A stretch of 64,000 nt of DNA from Ashinkailepas kermadecensis (taxonomy: Eukaryota > Arthropoda > Thecostraca > Neolepadidae), in assembly GCA_034440615.1 (NCBI GenBank), contig JAOTOM010005113.1, forward strand, positions 585,001 to 649,000, in the 5' to 3' direction. The position numbers were made by a program, and so were the translations under genes. Shown here one piece after another: positions 1 through 12,642 of the stretch (position 1 is the stretch's first letter; every line of letters starts with the position of its first letter). The notes beneath the pieces were generated by a model. It saw only the letters and a list, made by a program, of their open reading frames with translations, was not told where the DNA came from and searched no databases.

Positions 1-789
1 AACATTCCATACTGTCAGCAGGCTCATGACATACTCATTTCCACTTGGGTACCGAACACATTTCAGGAAGACCAAATACTGCCGGCTACGATGTTAGGAA
101 AGAAAACACAGATACGAAGCAAGTAGAATACGCGTCGATCAATCACTTAGCGCACCCACTTCGAGCAGGAAGAAGTGTTCGCAGGAAGAAGAAAAACAAA
201 AACACGATCGCCAGTGCTTTTAGCGGCGCACCAGGCGTTTAGTCGCAGCAGGATTCTCCGGTTCCCCAAACTAAGCAGTATCTGAAAATGTGCTCTGAGT
301 CGCGTGACGCGCTCCAGTTGTGGCTGGCGTTTATGCCCGGCCGGTCGATTAGCTGCCGCTCTGGGACACCCTCAAAACGGCCGCGCCGCAGGTCGGCGCC
401 GACCGGGCAGACCCGGGCCGGCCTTTGTCGGCCTGGCGCTCTCGTTTAACACGACCCGCCGCATCGACGGTCTCGATCGGACGCGCGAGGGGAGCCAAAC
501 ACGAGTCAATCATATGTGGGGGCGGCGCCGACGCCGGCTGAGGGGCCGTCCAATTATCCTGGTGGTGGCAGCAGCTCTCCTCCCCACCAACTGGCCACCG
601 GCCGGCCGTCAGTCTGAGGATGCTCACACACAGCGGCCGCACAACGCTCCCGGCCACCGAGCAACGGGAACTGGAGAGATACCGTTGTGCAGACGGATCC
701 TCGTCTCTGTCTCTCGCTCTTTCTCGCTCTTTAATCTGGATACGTTTTCAAAATTATCTGCTTTTCGCTGTCTGTCACGCTGCCTCTCC

Positions 790-790
<1 letters not shown>
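1..790. other. Unassigned sequence, GC-rich from about 300
   Basis: I recognise no gene here. Positions 300-700 are GC-rich with many CpG and GGCCGG-type motifs. Open frames run through this part on both strands, but none shows a known domain and they continue into the CT tract that follows. Confidence 0.6.
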
Positions 791-878
<88 letters not shown>

Positions 879-943
879 TCTCTCTCTCTCTCTCTCTCTC
901 TCTCCTCTCCCTCTCCCTCTCCCTCTCCCTCTCTCCTCTCCCT

Positions 944-1038
<95 letters not shown>

Positions 1039-1055
1039 TCTCTCTCCATCTCTCA
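791..1055. repeat. (CT)n microsatellite
   Basis: About 265 bp of almost pure CT dinucleotides, interrupted around 900-955 by CTCTCC and CCCTCT variants. It creates long Ser-Leu frames on the plus strand and Arg-Glu frames on the minus strand, which are not genes. Confidence 0.97.
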
Positions 1056-1314
1056 TTCTCGCTTTTTATCTGCATGTATCTGCAACATCTATCCCCGTAT
1101 TATTGGTGCAAACAACATATTTAGGGCAATAGCAGTACCAATAAAACCTTTATAATCTGGATGAAACCGAATGGTACGGTATATTACCAACAAGTGATAT
1201 TGATATATAACATGCATCATTGGCGCGCTCCGTCCAGCTCCGTCCAGCTGGGGAGCGTGGTGGCATGGGGTGTCGGTGCCGTCAGGAGGCGAGGCGGAGG
1301 GACGGGGACGGCGG

Positions 1315-1390
1315 CGGCGGCGGCGCGGCCGCCCGGGGCCCGCCAGTCTGACCGGCGGCGGCGCGGCCGCCCGGGGCCCGCCAGTCTGAC
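1315..1390. repeat. 38-bp perfect tandem duplication
   Basis: Two identical 38-bp units, 1315-1352 and 1353-1390. Each begins with CGG triplets, passes through GCGGCCGCCCGGGGCCCG and ends in CCAGTCTGAC. The absence of any difference implies a recent duplication. Confidence 0.95.
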
Positions 1391-1577
1391 CGGCGCCACA
1401 CCAGCCCTCAGATCACGCCGCCAGCCTGGCTGCCACAACAGCACACACCCCAGCCACACGGCGCCGCCTCCCGAGCCCACAAAAACAAGCTGCCCGACAC
1501 ACTTGTCGGCCGGCCGACTTTGTGACGGTCTGGCCGGCCGGAACGTGTCGGTAGTGACGGCCGGTGATGTCATCGGA

Positions 1578-1589
1578 GGTGACGTCACC
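1578..1589. promoter_or_regulatory. Palindromic CRE (GGTGACGTCACC)
   Basis: A perfect 12-bp palindrome containing the full TGACGTCA core bound by CREB/ATF bZIP dimers. It sits in CpG-rich DNA, with a related half-site TGATGTCATCG just upstream at about 1564-1575. The motif is read directly from the sequence. Regulatory use is an inference, since no transcript is visible nearby. Confidence 0.35.
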
Positions 1590-1986
1590 GCGTCCGTCCT
1601 CTGGTGCCCCGCTCAGTGGTACTGGGCATTTCTCAGCTGGAATTTCTCCGTCGCGGTCTTAATATCAGCGGAATTGGTTTTTCTCCAAAGCAGCGAAACA
1701 GTGCGACCGAAATCTGTCATGCATGATAGGAAAGTGTCATGCCACGACCATGCAGCGACACGGGGAGAAAACGCCGAAGCCACCTTCACTCCCGGCACAA
1801 GCCGTACAGCGGAGTACCAACGGTGCCATATCCGCCGCCGTGATCATCAATGATCCCGTCTCGACCTGACCGACCTGAACACACCCGAGCCTGGGTCACA
1901 GCCGCACGGGTCACCAGCTTCATAGAACCACACTCATCGGACGCATCGCAGTTCTCCTTAGCGGGTAATTACGCGTGCGTGCCACC

Positions 1987-2630
1987 CAGTGTGGTCGGAC
2001 ACGTCCTCCCGGGCCTACCATCCCCTCCCCCCTCCGCGTGGTCGGACCCGTCTTCCCAGTCATAAATTATTCGTGAAATTTGGTGGAATATACCATTTTC
2101 TGAATAATCAATTGACATCCTTCGCCACGAAGTATCGACATCCTGCTTCTTAATGCGTGCTTATGAAGTTTTCGTGTCTCCTTTCAAATAGTACCTCGTT
2201 GATATGTATCATAGTTATGCTCTCGATAAGGGATGGTGATACACGAAAATTTTGCAACGCAATTTCAGGTAAAGGGATTACTCATGATGTGATATGGCAT
2301 ACAATACCAGTTTATAGCATAGGTATTTTTCTCCTTATCCCGAATATAGCTCTTCCTAAATTATGGATCTCAAAACAAATGATAAGGGGTACAGTCATAA
2401 GCACGCCACTGGCTCAAATTTGAGTCTGAAAGTTATCAAAAGCATTTGATATGACACTAATTCCATGGCAAATGTTGGCATCCTACTGTGCTCGTTTCGA
2501 CATATCACACCTGACGAAAAACCATTATTTTAGCACCCCGTGTGGTCGGACACATCATTCCGAGCCTACCCCACTCCCGCGTGGTCGGCCACGTCCTCCC
2601 GAGCCTACCCCATCCCACGTGAGTTCGTCA
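1987..2630. repeat. Degenerate ~43-bp minisatellite, split by a MITE
   Basis: Units of the type GTGTGGTCGGACACGTCCTC followed by a CC-rich GCCTACC segment occur at 1987-2056 (about 1.6 units) and again at 2538-2630 (about 2 units). The two parts match each other in sequence and are separated by the hAT-like MITE at 2057-2538, so the array was interrupted by that insertion. Confidence 0.75.
2057..2538. mobile_element. hAT-like MITE, copy 1
   Basis: A non-autonomous DNA-transposon-like element of about 480 bp, homologous over most of its length to 36341-36994. Shared blocks include CATAAATTATTCGTGAAAT near the left end, a CAGGTAAAGGGATT block in the middle, and CTCGTTTCGACAT near the right end. 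The left end here is CAGTC and the right end is decayed (CACCC where copy 2 has CACTG). No 8-bp duplication survives, but a minisatellite on either side shows where it entered. It has no coding capacity. The superfamily assignment rests on copy 2. Confidence 0.7.
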
Positions 2631-2639
2631 AACGCCCCA

Positions 2640-3170
2640 TTAAATGTATTTGATACACAGGTAATTTTTCATTCCAACGTGCGAGATATCAAACATGTAA
2701 CATATATTTTCTTTGGGATTTGATTTACATCACCGGTGTAGGTGAAAAGCACAAGCACAAACCTTCATGCGTTCCATAGCCAACATTTGTATTCGTCCGG
2801 TATTGACAAACAGCATGACATGCATCTGGATCACTGACTGCAAATACAGCCTGCAGTGACCTTGGCACCAATGACATCAAATGGGTGGCAACCCTGTTCA
2901 GTAATCCAGGTGACTGGGGTACGCCCAGGACGTGCCAGACTCCGGCCCTTGTCGAACTTGTGGTGGCTCGACTCGAGGCTCCCTCAAGAGGGCATGGCAA
3001 GACGAGCGAAATTACTCGTCTTGAGCTGGGCTGCTGGGCGAGTAAACGGAACAGGCCAGACAGTCTGTTTCTGAGCAAAGCCAAACATCGATCAACCCAG
3101 CACCATGCAATACTGGACAATAGCCTGTCGGCAGCACCTCACATGGATGGGTCTACCATTGACGAACACT
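2640..3170. other. Unassigned sequence
   Basis: Non-repetitive DNA between the split minisatellite and the 34-bp array. Short overlapping frames exist on both strands at 2725-3199, but none carries a motif I recognise. Confidence 0.5.
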
Positions 3171-4094
3171 CACGGCCTGGGCACTGTCTGCCGTCTTAAC
3201 AGCGCACGGCCTGGACACTGTCTGCCGTCTTAACAGCGCACGGCCTGGACACTGTCTGCCGTCTTAACAGCGCACGGCCTGGACACTGTCTGCCGTCTTA
3301 ACAGCGCACGGCCTGGGCACTGTCTGCCGTCTTAACAGCGCACGGCCTGGGCACTGTCTGCCGTCTTAACAGCGCACGGCCTGGGCACTGTCTGCCGTCT
3401 TAACAGCGCACGGCCTGGGCACTGTCTGCCGTCTTAACAGCGCACGGCCTGGGCACTGTCTGCCGTCTTAACAGCGCACGGCCTGGGCACTGTCTGCCGT
3501 CTTAACAGCACACGGCCTGGACACTGTCTGCCGTCTTAACAGCGCACGGCCTGGACACTGTCTGCCGTCTTAACAGCGCACGGCCTGGACACTGTCTGCC
3601 GTCTTAACAGCACACGGCCTGGGCACTGTCTGCCGTCTTAACAGCACACGGCCTGGACACTGTCTGCCGTCTTAACAGCACACGGCCTGGGCACTGTCTG
3701 CCGTCTTAACAGCACACGGCCTGGGCACTGTCTGCCGTCTTAACAGCACACGGCCTGGACACTGTCTGCCGTCTTAACAGCGCACGGCCTGGACACTGTC
3801 TGCCGTCTTAACAGCGCACGGCCTGGACACTGTCTGCCGTCTTAACAGCGCACGGCCTGGGCACTGTCTGCCGTCTTAACAGCGCACGGCCTGGGCACTG
3901 TCTGCCGTCTTAACAGCACACGGCCTGGACACTGTCTGCCGTCTTAACAGCACACGGCCTGGGCACTGTCTGCCGTCTTAACAGCACACGGCCTGAGCAC
4001 TGTCTGCCGTCTTAACAGCGCACGGCCTGGGCACTGTCTGCCGTCTTAACAGCGCACGGCCTGGACACTGTCTGCCGTCTTAACTGCGCACGGC
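3171..4094. repeat. 34-bp minisatellite, about 27 units
   Basis: Tandem array of a 34-bp unit beginning CGCACGGCCTGG and ending GTCTTAACAG. Nearly all variation falls at two positions: CGCACGG versus CACACGG, and CTGGACA versus CTGGGCA. These variants occur in runs, as expected from local unit duplication. All frames contain stops (TTAA in every unit). Confidence 0.97.
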
Positions 4095-4369
4095 CGCTGC
4101 TGTTTTCTTTTCTTTTCACAGCGCACGACAACCGCCTTTATACTTAGTGGTTGAGATTACATTTAACACCGGCTAAACCAGCGCAAGAAAGTTACAGCCG
4201 CGTGCACGAACAAGCGAACGGACATTGGATCCTTTTACTACGCATTCGGCAGCTAGGCCACATGTCGTCGCCGACCTGCCTTTTTTACAATTTTTCTACA
4301 CACTACACACTACTGAGAGTAAGTTTTAATTTACTACTTCCTCCTTCCCTTTCTTTATAAAAAAGTAGT

Positions 4370-6148
<1,779 letters not shown>

Positions 6149-6149
6149 G

Positions 6150-6902
6150 TGTAACAAACCGCAGACCGGGTGCAGAAGAACCGGAGAAGAGGGCGGTGGG
6201 GGTAGCTCACTATTTGACTGGTCAGTTTCAGACGTTACCGGGCTGAGTGACCACTACCCAATCACAATTAGGCTCAGCACGGACGCTATCCACCACACTA
6301 AGCTATTTAGACAATCTTGGAACTTGAAAAGAGCGGACTGGGCTAAATTCGAGGAACAGGTGGACCTCAACCTAACAACTTCAGAGACCAGTAAGATCGA
6401 GACAATCCTAATGGCCATCAGCTCAGCAGCACGAGACTCGGTCCCAAAAAGTAACAAACCTAGGAAAAAGGCATCTACGCCATGGTGGACCCGGGACTGT
6501 CAAAGGGCAATCGCCGCACGGCGCCGTGCCCACACACAATTCAAAAGATGCGTGTGCGAAGCACACCTATCAGCATACAGACAATCTAAAAAACACTGCC
6601 GGTACACAATTCGAACAGCACGACAAAACTGTTGGCAGTCTTTTGCCTCTCAATTCAATAGGTTCACCCCTACCGGCAGAATCTGGGACCTGATGAAGCG
6701 TTTCAACCTGAAACGCCCACCACCAGGCCCCTTCCCCCAGCTGACGGTGAAAGGGCAGCACATCACTGACCAACAACAAGTCGTAGACCACTTTAAACTA
6801 CACTACGCCAGCGTATCTGGCAACAGCAACTACGACACCACTATAGTAAGCGCTCTAGACGCCCTTGCATCCAAAGCAAATTTTAGCTCTAGCAATATAT
6901 AA
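6150..6902 (+). pseudogene. LINE ORF2: endonuclease end and linker
   Basis: One frame is open from the edge of the unreadable block to a TAA at 6900-6902. It contains the last conserved motif of an apurinic-type endonuclease: a Trp-containing strand (LFDWSVSDVTGL), then SDHYPI with the catalytic His. A basic linker of about 190 residues follows, with WWTRDCQRAI and WDLMKRFN, as usual between EN and RT in I- and Jockey-type elements. The RT frame at 6924 is in the same register, so the TAA at 6900 is a single premature stop within one ORF2. A Met at 6324 is unlikely to be a real start. Confidence 0.85.
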
Positions 6903-7775
6903 ATTTACAATCAGTCGTTTACTGTGCACGAATTACACCTTGCCATCAGAAAGTGTGGAAACACGTCGGTTGGGCCGGACGACATCCATTACCAGTTTCT
7001 TAAACGACTTAGCAAAAACTCTTTAACGTACCTACTAGCGGCCATAAATGAACTGTACGAAAGCGACACGTTTCCCGCATCCTGGCGAGAGAGCGTAGTC
7101 ATTCCATTGCCAAAGCCGCACAAAGATCACTCCACCCCAAAAGGTTATAGACCCATCTCACTTACTAGCTGTGCTAGCAAGTTAGTCGAACGCATGGTCA
7201 ACACACGATTGAGGCAATTTCTGGAACACAACGACCTGCTCGACGAATTTCAGTGCGACTTCCAGCGTCAAAAATCAACTACAGACAATCTCATTAGATT
7301 AGAGCATGACATAAAAAGTGGTCTACGCATCAAACGCAAATCAAACGCTGCCTACTTGGACATCACTGCCGCATTCGACCGAGTACACAAATCCGCACTG
7401 ACACACAAACTCCACAAGATAGGCCTACGCGGACACATGGCATACTTCATTCTCAACTTCCTTAGAGACAGGACCCTTAAGGTCCGATGCGGCAGTGCCA
7501 CATCAAACACCACAACACAGGAGCAGGGCCTGGCTGAGGGGAGCGTGCTCTTACCGAGCCTCTTCATCATCATGATCAACGACATACTTGCTGACCACAC
7601 TAACACTTCACTTCAATACTCACTTTTCGCGAACGACATAGCCATTTGGACAACATCACAATGCTTCCTTAAAGCTGAAAAAAACCATTCAAGCAGGACT
7701 AGACCACATTGCAAAGTAGTGCAAAACTTGGGGCTTCACCCTGTCTGCAGAAAAATCGGCCACCGTCACATATAG
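6903..7775 (+). pseudogene. LINE ORF2: reverse transcriptase, defective
   Basis: This frame shows the ordered RT motifs of non-LTR elements: GPDDIHYQFLK, then VIPLPKPHKD, GYRPISLTS, YLDITAAFDRV (motif A with the first catalytic Asp intact) and SVLLPSLFIIMINDIL (motif B, where the usual GxPQGS is changed to GLAEGS). At motif C the F/YADD active site reads FAND, so one catalytic Asp is lost. Near 7680 a run of A after GCTG shifts the frame and the listed product ends in unrelated residues at 7775. The true continuation is in another frame (AGLDHIAK, then a TAG where a Trp is expected). Confidence 0.88.
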
Positions 7776-8500
7776 TCGTCTCCGCCCAACACCCAAAACT
7801 CTACTTAAAATCGATGGCAAAGCCATCGAACAGGTGAAATGCTTCAGGTTCTTAGGAGTACATTTAGACGAAGAACTTAGTTTCAACACCCACACTACCT
7901 CCATCTCGAAGCGATGCGCGAAGCGATGCGCGAAGCGCGTCAACATACTACGTGCACTTGCAGGCACAGACTGGTTCGGAGACAGGAAAACACTACTGCG
8001 ACTGTACACATCAATCATACGACCCATCCTAGAATACAACAGCATCGTTTTTGCCACCATTTCAGGAAGCCAGAGCCGACATTTATAAATCATCAAAAAC
8101 AGCTGCATCAGAGCAGCCACAGGTGCCCCGAGCACCACACCGATAGCCAGTCTTCTAGTGGACTCAAACACGCCCCCACTCCACGTCAGGAGGACACAAC
8201 AGCTGTGCCGCTTCCACATCAAAATCAAATCCATTAAAAATCATCCAGCACAGCGCTGCTTTACGCCTGACAGATACGACAAGAGCCGATTTGCGTGCAA
8301 ACTTCCACCATATAGCATTCAAATGTCCACGGCTCTCTCAGATCTTAACCTCGCAATGCCATCCACTGCAACTCGACCGCCCACTAGGCCATTCTGGACT
8401 TTCAGTCAACCAAAGGTCGAGTACTTGCTCTCGGAAAAGAAATCCACATCACATCGGCGGAAATTATTGGCCTCTTCCACAAGTTCGCCGAAGACTACAA
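7776..8500 (+). pseudogene. LINE ORF2: RT thumb and connection, broken
   Basis: Continuation of ORF2 after the frameshift. VKCFRFLGVHLDEELSF and then LLRLYTSIIRPILEYNSIV are the usual post-RT segments of I/Jockey elements (FLGV...D and Y.S.I.P.L.Y). An in-frame duplication of four codons (Cys-Ala-Lys-Arg twice) lies at about 7912-7935. A stop follows at 8086-8088 and reading resumes with CIRAATGAP. The part from 8160 to 8500 is less conserved and the frame changes again before RNase H. Confidence 0.75.
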
Positions 8501-8885
8501 ACACAAATCACTCGTATTCACGGATGGGTCGAAACACGAGGCAAAGGTAGGCATCGGCATCACTGGACCAGGTCTCAGACTTTCCAAGCGTCTACCGGAT
8601 AACTTCTCCATCTACTCCGCTGAAGCAATGGCCATTCTGGCCGCTATTACCATTCTCATGAGACGTAAAGCTAGAAACGTAGTAATTTGCTCAGACTCCA
8701 AATCTGTCCTCCAGTCAATTAGCAACACCCACGACTGTCCACATTACTTCATTGATAGAATCCAACAACTCGTGGCCCATAACGTAAACATGAACTTTCC
8801 TTCCTCTGGATTCCGGGCCACGCCAACATCCCAAGTAACGAAATAGCAGACCGGCTCGCAAAGCAAGCCTTAGCATTGAACACTT
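8501..8885 (+). pseudogene. LINE ORF2: RNase H domain
   Basis: The four acidic positions of a type I RNase H can be followed: FTDGS (about 8510-8525), YSAEAMAIL (about 8613-8640), SDSKSVLQS (about 8694-8720), and, after a frame change, WIPGHANIPSNEIADRLAK (about 8805-8863). The last block is in a different frame from the first three, so at least one indel lies near 8800. The domain degrades the RNA strand of the RNA:cDNA hybrid and is characteristic of the I group. Confidence 0.8.
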
Positions 8886-8913
8886 ACCCTAGCGTGGAAT
8901 ATTCGGTAGACGA

Positions 8914-9372
8914 TTGCAAAGTACTCCTACAACGCCACATTCGCCAACATCAACAAAACACATGGACACAGCACAACTCAACACAACTCAACACAAATCT
9001 CAACACAAATCCAACCACACCCACGCAATCAAGCCAACAATAGGTACATGGAACACATCAAATCAATCTCACCGACAAAAAGAGGTCATCCTCACTAGAC
9101 TTAGAACTGGTTGCACAAAACTAACACAGCCTCAATTAGAGGGTGACCAATATACAACACCGCACTGCGGCACCTGCAACACCACGTTAAGCATAGGCCA
9201 CATCCTGCTAGACTGTAGTAGCTTTGGCTCTCAAAGACAACCACTTCAGGCATTCTGCCAAAAAGAGGGCATCACCCTACCGCTTCCATCGCTTCTCGGT
9301 GACAAACACCCAGAACTCCTTCAATTGCTACTTGAATATCTGTATGCCACAAAACTAGCAGGAGCACTGTAG
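8914..9372 (+). pseudogene. LINE ORF2: C-terminal zinc knuckle region
   Basis: After RNase H the frame reads IKPTIGTWNTSN, VILTRLRTGCTKLTQ, then CGTCNTTLSIGHILLDC, a CxxC-x6-H-x4-C arrangement that ends ORF2 proteins of I- and R1-type elements and is thought to bind nucleic acid. A terminal segment (LPSLLGDKHPELLQLLLEYL) follows, up to TAG at 9370-9372. A short duplication of ACTCAACACA-type sequence at about 8972-9010 inflates the upstream part. Confidence 0.8.
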
Positions 9373-9439
9373 GCACCACACCACCAACACTCACATCAAT
9401 TCGCAATGCATGACCGCGAAACACTCGTAGGAAACACGT

Positions 9440-9706
9440 AAATAGCCATCCCCGCATGGCGTCGGACATACATGAGCCGATTTGCTTCTCAATTATAAAT
9501 AAATGGCTACCAAGCGGTGCCGTCGGAAGTAGATGAGCCGACTTGCTTTAGGAAAACATAAACAAAAATAAAAATAAAAATGAGCATAACGTAAAACGAC
9601 TACCCAGAGGAGCCATCGGACGCAGATGAGCCGATTTGCTAAGCAACTCACAACGTAAACGGCTACCCAGAGGTACAGCGGACGTAGAAGAGCCGAATTG
9701 CAAAAC
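9440..9706 (+). repeat. Four degenerate repeats in the LINE 3' UTR
   Basis: Four copies of a motif reading roughly GGCTACCCAGAGG, then GCCGTCGGACGTAGATGAG, then CCGATTTGC lie at about 9444-9489, 9503-9548, 9599-9642 and 9660-9704, separated by spacers of unequal length. Repeated 3' UTR modules of this kind can be RT-recognition or structural elements. That role is an inference. Confidence 0.75.
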
Positions 9707-9800
9707 ACCGTACTAACCCAACTGACAACCCTGCATGGCATGCTTAGACTAACCAGCTACTAACAACTAACACGCGGCGGCCGGCGTGATAGGCGGTGTG

Positions 9801-10206
9801 AACAATTACCTCCTTGTTCGCACGGTAAAGATCCCTCGGTGCCCTTCGATAAGAGTAGGCTAAAGCCGGCACCCTGGCAAAATCAACTTCTCGCCACTCT
9901 CAAAACACCCCCACCCCCACCACGAATTATTTTGTGGAGGAGTAAAGTAAAACTAAACCATTTAGACATCAGGGAGCTGTCCCCAACCCAGACCCTCGCC
10001 TTCAGCACCTAAAATATCACGCGCAAACTAACGTAAATTCCTTAACGTAAATGTCCACTTGCCTGCACCTTGATCACAAACGCTCGCTTTATAGACAGAC
10101 ATGTAACGTACTCGCTTTAAAGGCGGCGCAAATGACCTTTATGGTCAGGCACGCCTAAAAAAATCACTCTCCCCCCGCGGTGGGGGAGGGGCATCCCGTG
10201 CCATAC
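9801..10206. other. Unassigned sequence
   Basis: No gene recognised. It may include the real 3' end of the LINE, for example the A-rich stretch at 9940-9960. No clear target-site duplication could be identified because the 5' end of the element is unreadable. Confidence 0.4.
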
Positions 10207-10430
10207 CTATCTGGTTTTCGGGTGCAGTTCAATAAATTATCATGGTTCGAATGACCGTGACACGGCTGTGCGGTCCTCCACAGTGAAGCATTACCGTACA
10301 TCATCATTTATCATCATACCACATCTGGTTTCCGGCTAGTTGAGCAAATTGTTATGGCTCAAATGCCCGTGACACTGCCACACCGCCATGGTGATGTATT
10401 GTCGTACATCATCATTTATCATCACACTAC
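10207..10430. repeat. ~113-bp tandem duplication, diverged
   Basis: The segments 10207-10320 and 10321-10430 align throughout: both start ATCTGGTTT(C/T)CGG, pass GTGACAC and finish ACATCATCATTTATCATCA. They differ at perhaps a quarter of positions, so the duplication is old. Confidence 0.8.
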
Positions 10431-10486
10431 GAAGCAGTTTTACCTGCTTGCCTGTCCAGCCGTGAACAAAGGCCAGCAATCAATCT

Positions 10487-10870
10487 GACGAGAACCAGGC
10501 AGGCCGAGCCACACTTCCGACCAGAACCAGGCGGTCCGAGCCACACTTCTAACCAGAACCAGGCGGTCCGAACCACACTTCCGACCAGAACCAGGCAATC
10601 CGAGCCACACTTCCGACCAGAACCAGGCAATCCGAGCCACACTTCCGACCAGAACCAGGCGGTCCGTGCCACACTTCCGACCATAACCAGGCGGTTAGAG
10701 CCACACTTCCGACCAGAACCAGGCAATCCTAGCCACACTTCCGACTAGAACCAGGCGGTCAGAGCCACACTTCCGACCAGAACCAGGCAGGCCGAGCCAC
10801 ACTTCCGACCAGAGCCAGGCGGTCCGAGCCACACTTCTGACCAGAACCAGACAGTCCGAGCCACACTTCT
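10487..10870. repeat. 32-bp minisatellite, about 12 units
   Basis: Tandem 32-bp units beginning CCGACCAGAACCAGGCGGTC and ending GAGCCACACTT. Variation is concentrated in GCGGTC versus GCAATC. Frames stay open across it because few units contain stops. These are not genes. Confidence 0.95.
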
Positions 10871-11069
10871 GATGACGATTCTGGTGTTGCTTTTACAACA
10901 GAATTTGCAACAGAACTTCAGTGAGATTCTCCAATATCTATCCATATACTCGAAGTCCCAACAGCCGCTCGATAGGTAGGAAGCGTCGCACCAGTGACTC
11001 GGGACCGACGCAGACTCAGATAGAGCCCAACTTACGCACCGAGCGCACAATCGAAACCGAACACAGCCA

Positions 11070-11265
11070 GCGAGGCCGGTACGGCCGCGTCCGTATTACG
11101 GGAGCGGCTACGGTGAGCATTGATAGAAGACAGCCAACCGACCACCGCAACCGCGTCCGTGTTACGGTACGGACATGGCTGTGCCGTAACACGGCTGCCG
11201 TACATGGCTGCTGCTCCATGTTACGGCAGCCGTCGCTGCATGTTACGGGAGCCGTCACTCCATGA
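11070..11265. repeat. 22-bp-type repeat (CCGTxxCTCCATGTTACGGGAG), part 1
   Basis: Degenerate copies of a ~22-bp unit containing GTTACGG(G/C)AGCCGTC occur here, most clearly at 11200-11263. The same unit recurs at 12177-12343, so the two blocks are either separate arrays of one family or one array split by the 0.9 kb between them. Confidence 0.6.
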
Positions 11266-12176
11266 TTCATCTTGAACGGTTGTAGGTGCTGGATGTGTTG
11301 GTTTTTTTTGGTGCTCGCTGTTCGCGATCGTTTTTTTGCCTTTTCTGTAACTTCGTGGGCCAGGTGTATATATACAAATTGAAGTTAGTTTAGCTATAAT
11401 AATATTGATGCGACTCCACTATGTGTAAGGATAAGTACGCAGAAGAACGCCGAAGGTAAAGTAAATCATTTTTGGTATAATTCATCAAAATCTTACTTGA
11501 CCCCTGGCATTTTGTGAACTTTTTCAAGCCAACATTTCTCTCCTCGAGCGGAAAAAACGTGATGTCTCTCACAAGAAGCGTCCATTCCATGTTTTTGAAA
11601 ACAACATGACCACCTATTTTGGGGGCGTTCGGGTTGCGAGCGCTTGACAGCGACCCCCGGCCGCCCCTTGCCGCTTCGTATATTTATCCCAGAACTAGGA
11701 AACATCGCATTAATTTCATCATCAGCGCAAGCAACCAATAAATCAGCAAAAAATATAGAACTATCACCATGCCTACTAGCCGCCGAACAGCCAGCAGCCG
11801 CAGAGGCGCAAGAACATCACAATCAATCACAGTCATGATACTGGACATTGGCGGCGCCGACTCTGCAGTCGAGTCACTCTGGTTCTCAGTGACGGGTGCC
11901 GGGCGGCGAACTGCGACCGTCGGCGCTATATCTACCGGCCGCCCATTGTCTGGGAGTTATGATAGAATCTGAAAGAGCGATCTGGAAGTTCACTGCCTTT
12001 TTAATGACGCCTTGGTGCCAAAGAGGGTAAATCGAGCTGTATGCTCTTGTATGCTCTTGAAATGTCTCTGAAGCAATTTTCTTCACCTGATGTGCTCACG
12101 CAACATTGTCTGGGTGCAAAACAGCCACCACGTGGAAGTACCCCAATACATGACTTTGACTTTAACGTTGATGTTA
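11266..12176. other. Unassigned, possibly inserted, sequence
   Basis: About 0.9 kb of non-repetitive DNA lying between two blocks of the same 22-bp-type repeat. Positions 11640-11960 are GC-rich with several short frames, none of which I recognise. No terminal repeats or target-site duplication were found, so insertion is only a possibility. Confidence 0.35.
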
Positions 12177-12343
12177 CAAGAATCGTCACTCCATGCTACG
12201 TGAGCCGTCGCCCAATGTTACGGGAGTCGTCGCTCCGGGTTACGGAAGTCGTCATTCCGTGTTACAGGAGTCACTCCACCTTACAGGGGCCGTCGCTCCG
12301 TGTTATAGGGGTCGTCACTCCGTGTTACACGGGAGCCGTGACG
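12177..12343. repeat. 22-bp minisatellite, about 7 units, part 2
   Basis: Seven degenerate units of the form GTCGCTCCGTGTTACGGGAGTC, about 22 bp each with small indels. They match the 11200-11263 block. Confidence 0.85.
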
Positions 12344-12428
12344 GTGGCCGTCGACTGCAGTCATCAGGCCAGCTGCAGGGGGCGCCGCCGGTGGTCTTCA
12401 CCAGCCACCAGACGCGTGACAACAGGTG

Positions 12429-12448
12429 ACGTGACGACCACGTCACGT
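12429..12448. promoter_or_regulatory. CRE/E-box inverted repeat
   Basis: Two perfect 8-bp arms, ACGTGACG and CGTCACGT, flank the loop ACCA. Each arm contains a CRE half-site and the right side forms TCACGTGG, an E-box. It could be a bZIP/bHLH site cluster or chance within GC-rich DNA. Confidence 0.25.
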
Positions 12449-12515
12449 GGCGCTGCTAACGCGCCGAACACGTGCCGAGGCGATATACCACAATCCACGA
12501 ACGGGGAAACGACGG

Positions 12516-12642
12516 TACGTCGAGGTATCTGGCAGCAGTCAGGCGCCGGGGTATCTGGCAGCAGTCTGGCGCCGGGGTATCTGGCAGCAGTCTGGCGCCG
12601 AGGAATCTGGCAGCAGTCTGGCGCCGAGGAATCTGGCGATTT
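12516..12642. repeat. 26-bp minisatellite, about 4.7 units
   Basis: Tandem units GGTATCTGGCAGCAGTCTGG plus CGCCGG. The last two units carry GGAATC in place of GGTATC. Because 26 is not a multiple of three, all three frames read through with a 26-residue protein period, which explains the overlapping open frames. Confidence 0.95.

Larger units (their letters stand above)
1210..2050. other. GC- and CpG-rich block
   Basis: A GC-rich stretch with repeated GGCCGG motifs, a 38-bp tandem duplication and a perfect CRE palindrome. It could be a promoter-type CpG-rich region or diverged repeat DNA. I found no splice-flanked coding segment and no recognisable protein in any frame. Confidence 0.45.
6150..9800 (+). 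mobile_element. I-group non-LTR retrotransposon, inactivated
   Basis: A LINE whose readable part covers, in order, the endonuclease C-terminus (SDHYPI, 6246-6263), a linker, reverse transcriptase (about 6924-7775), the thumb region, RNase H (about 8505-8880) and a C-terminal zinc knuckle (about 9075-9372). A 3' UTR with internal repeats follows. An RNase H domain downstream of RT, followed by a VILTRLRTG segment and a CxxC...HxxxxC knuckle, is typical of the I group. ORF1 and the endonuclease N-terminus would lie in the unreadable block upstream. In-frame stops, frameshifts and a changed RT active site make it defective. The 3' end is not precisely placed. Confidence 0.85.

Noticed and set aside
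304..1155. 283-codon plus-strand frame and several minus-strand Arg/Glu frames
   Set aside because: They are mostly (CT)n read as Ser-Leu or Arg-Glu, with no conserved domain in the unique part.
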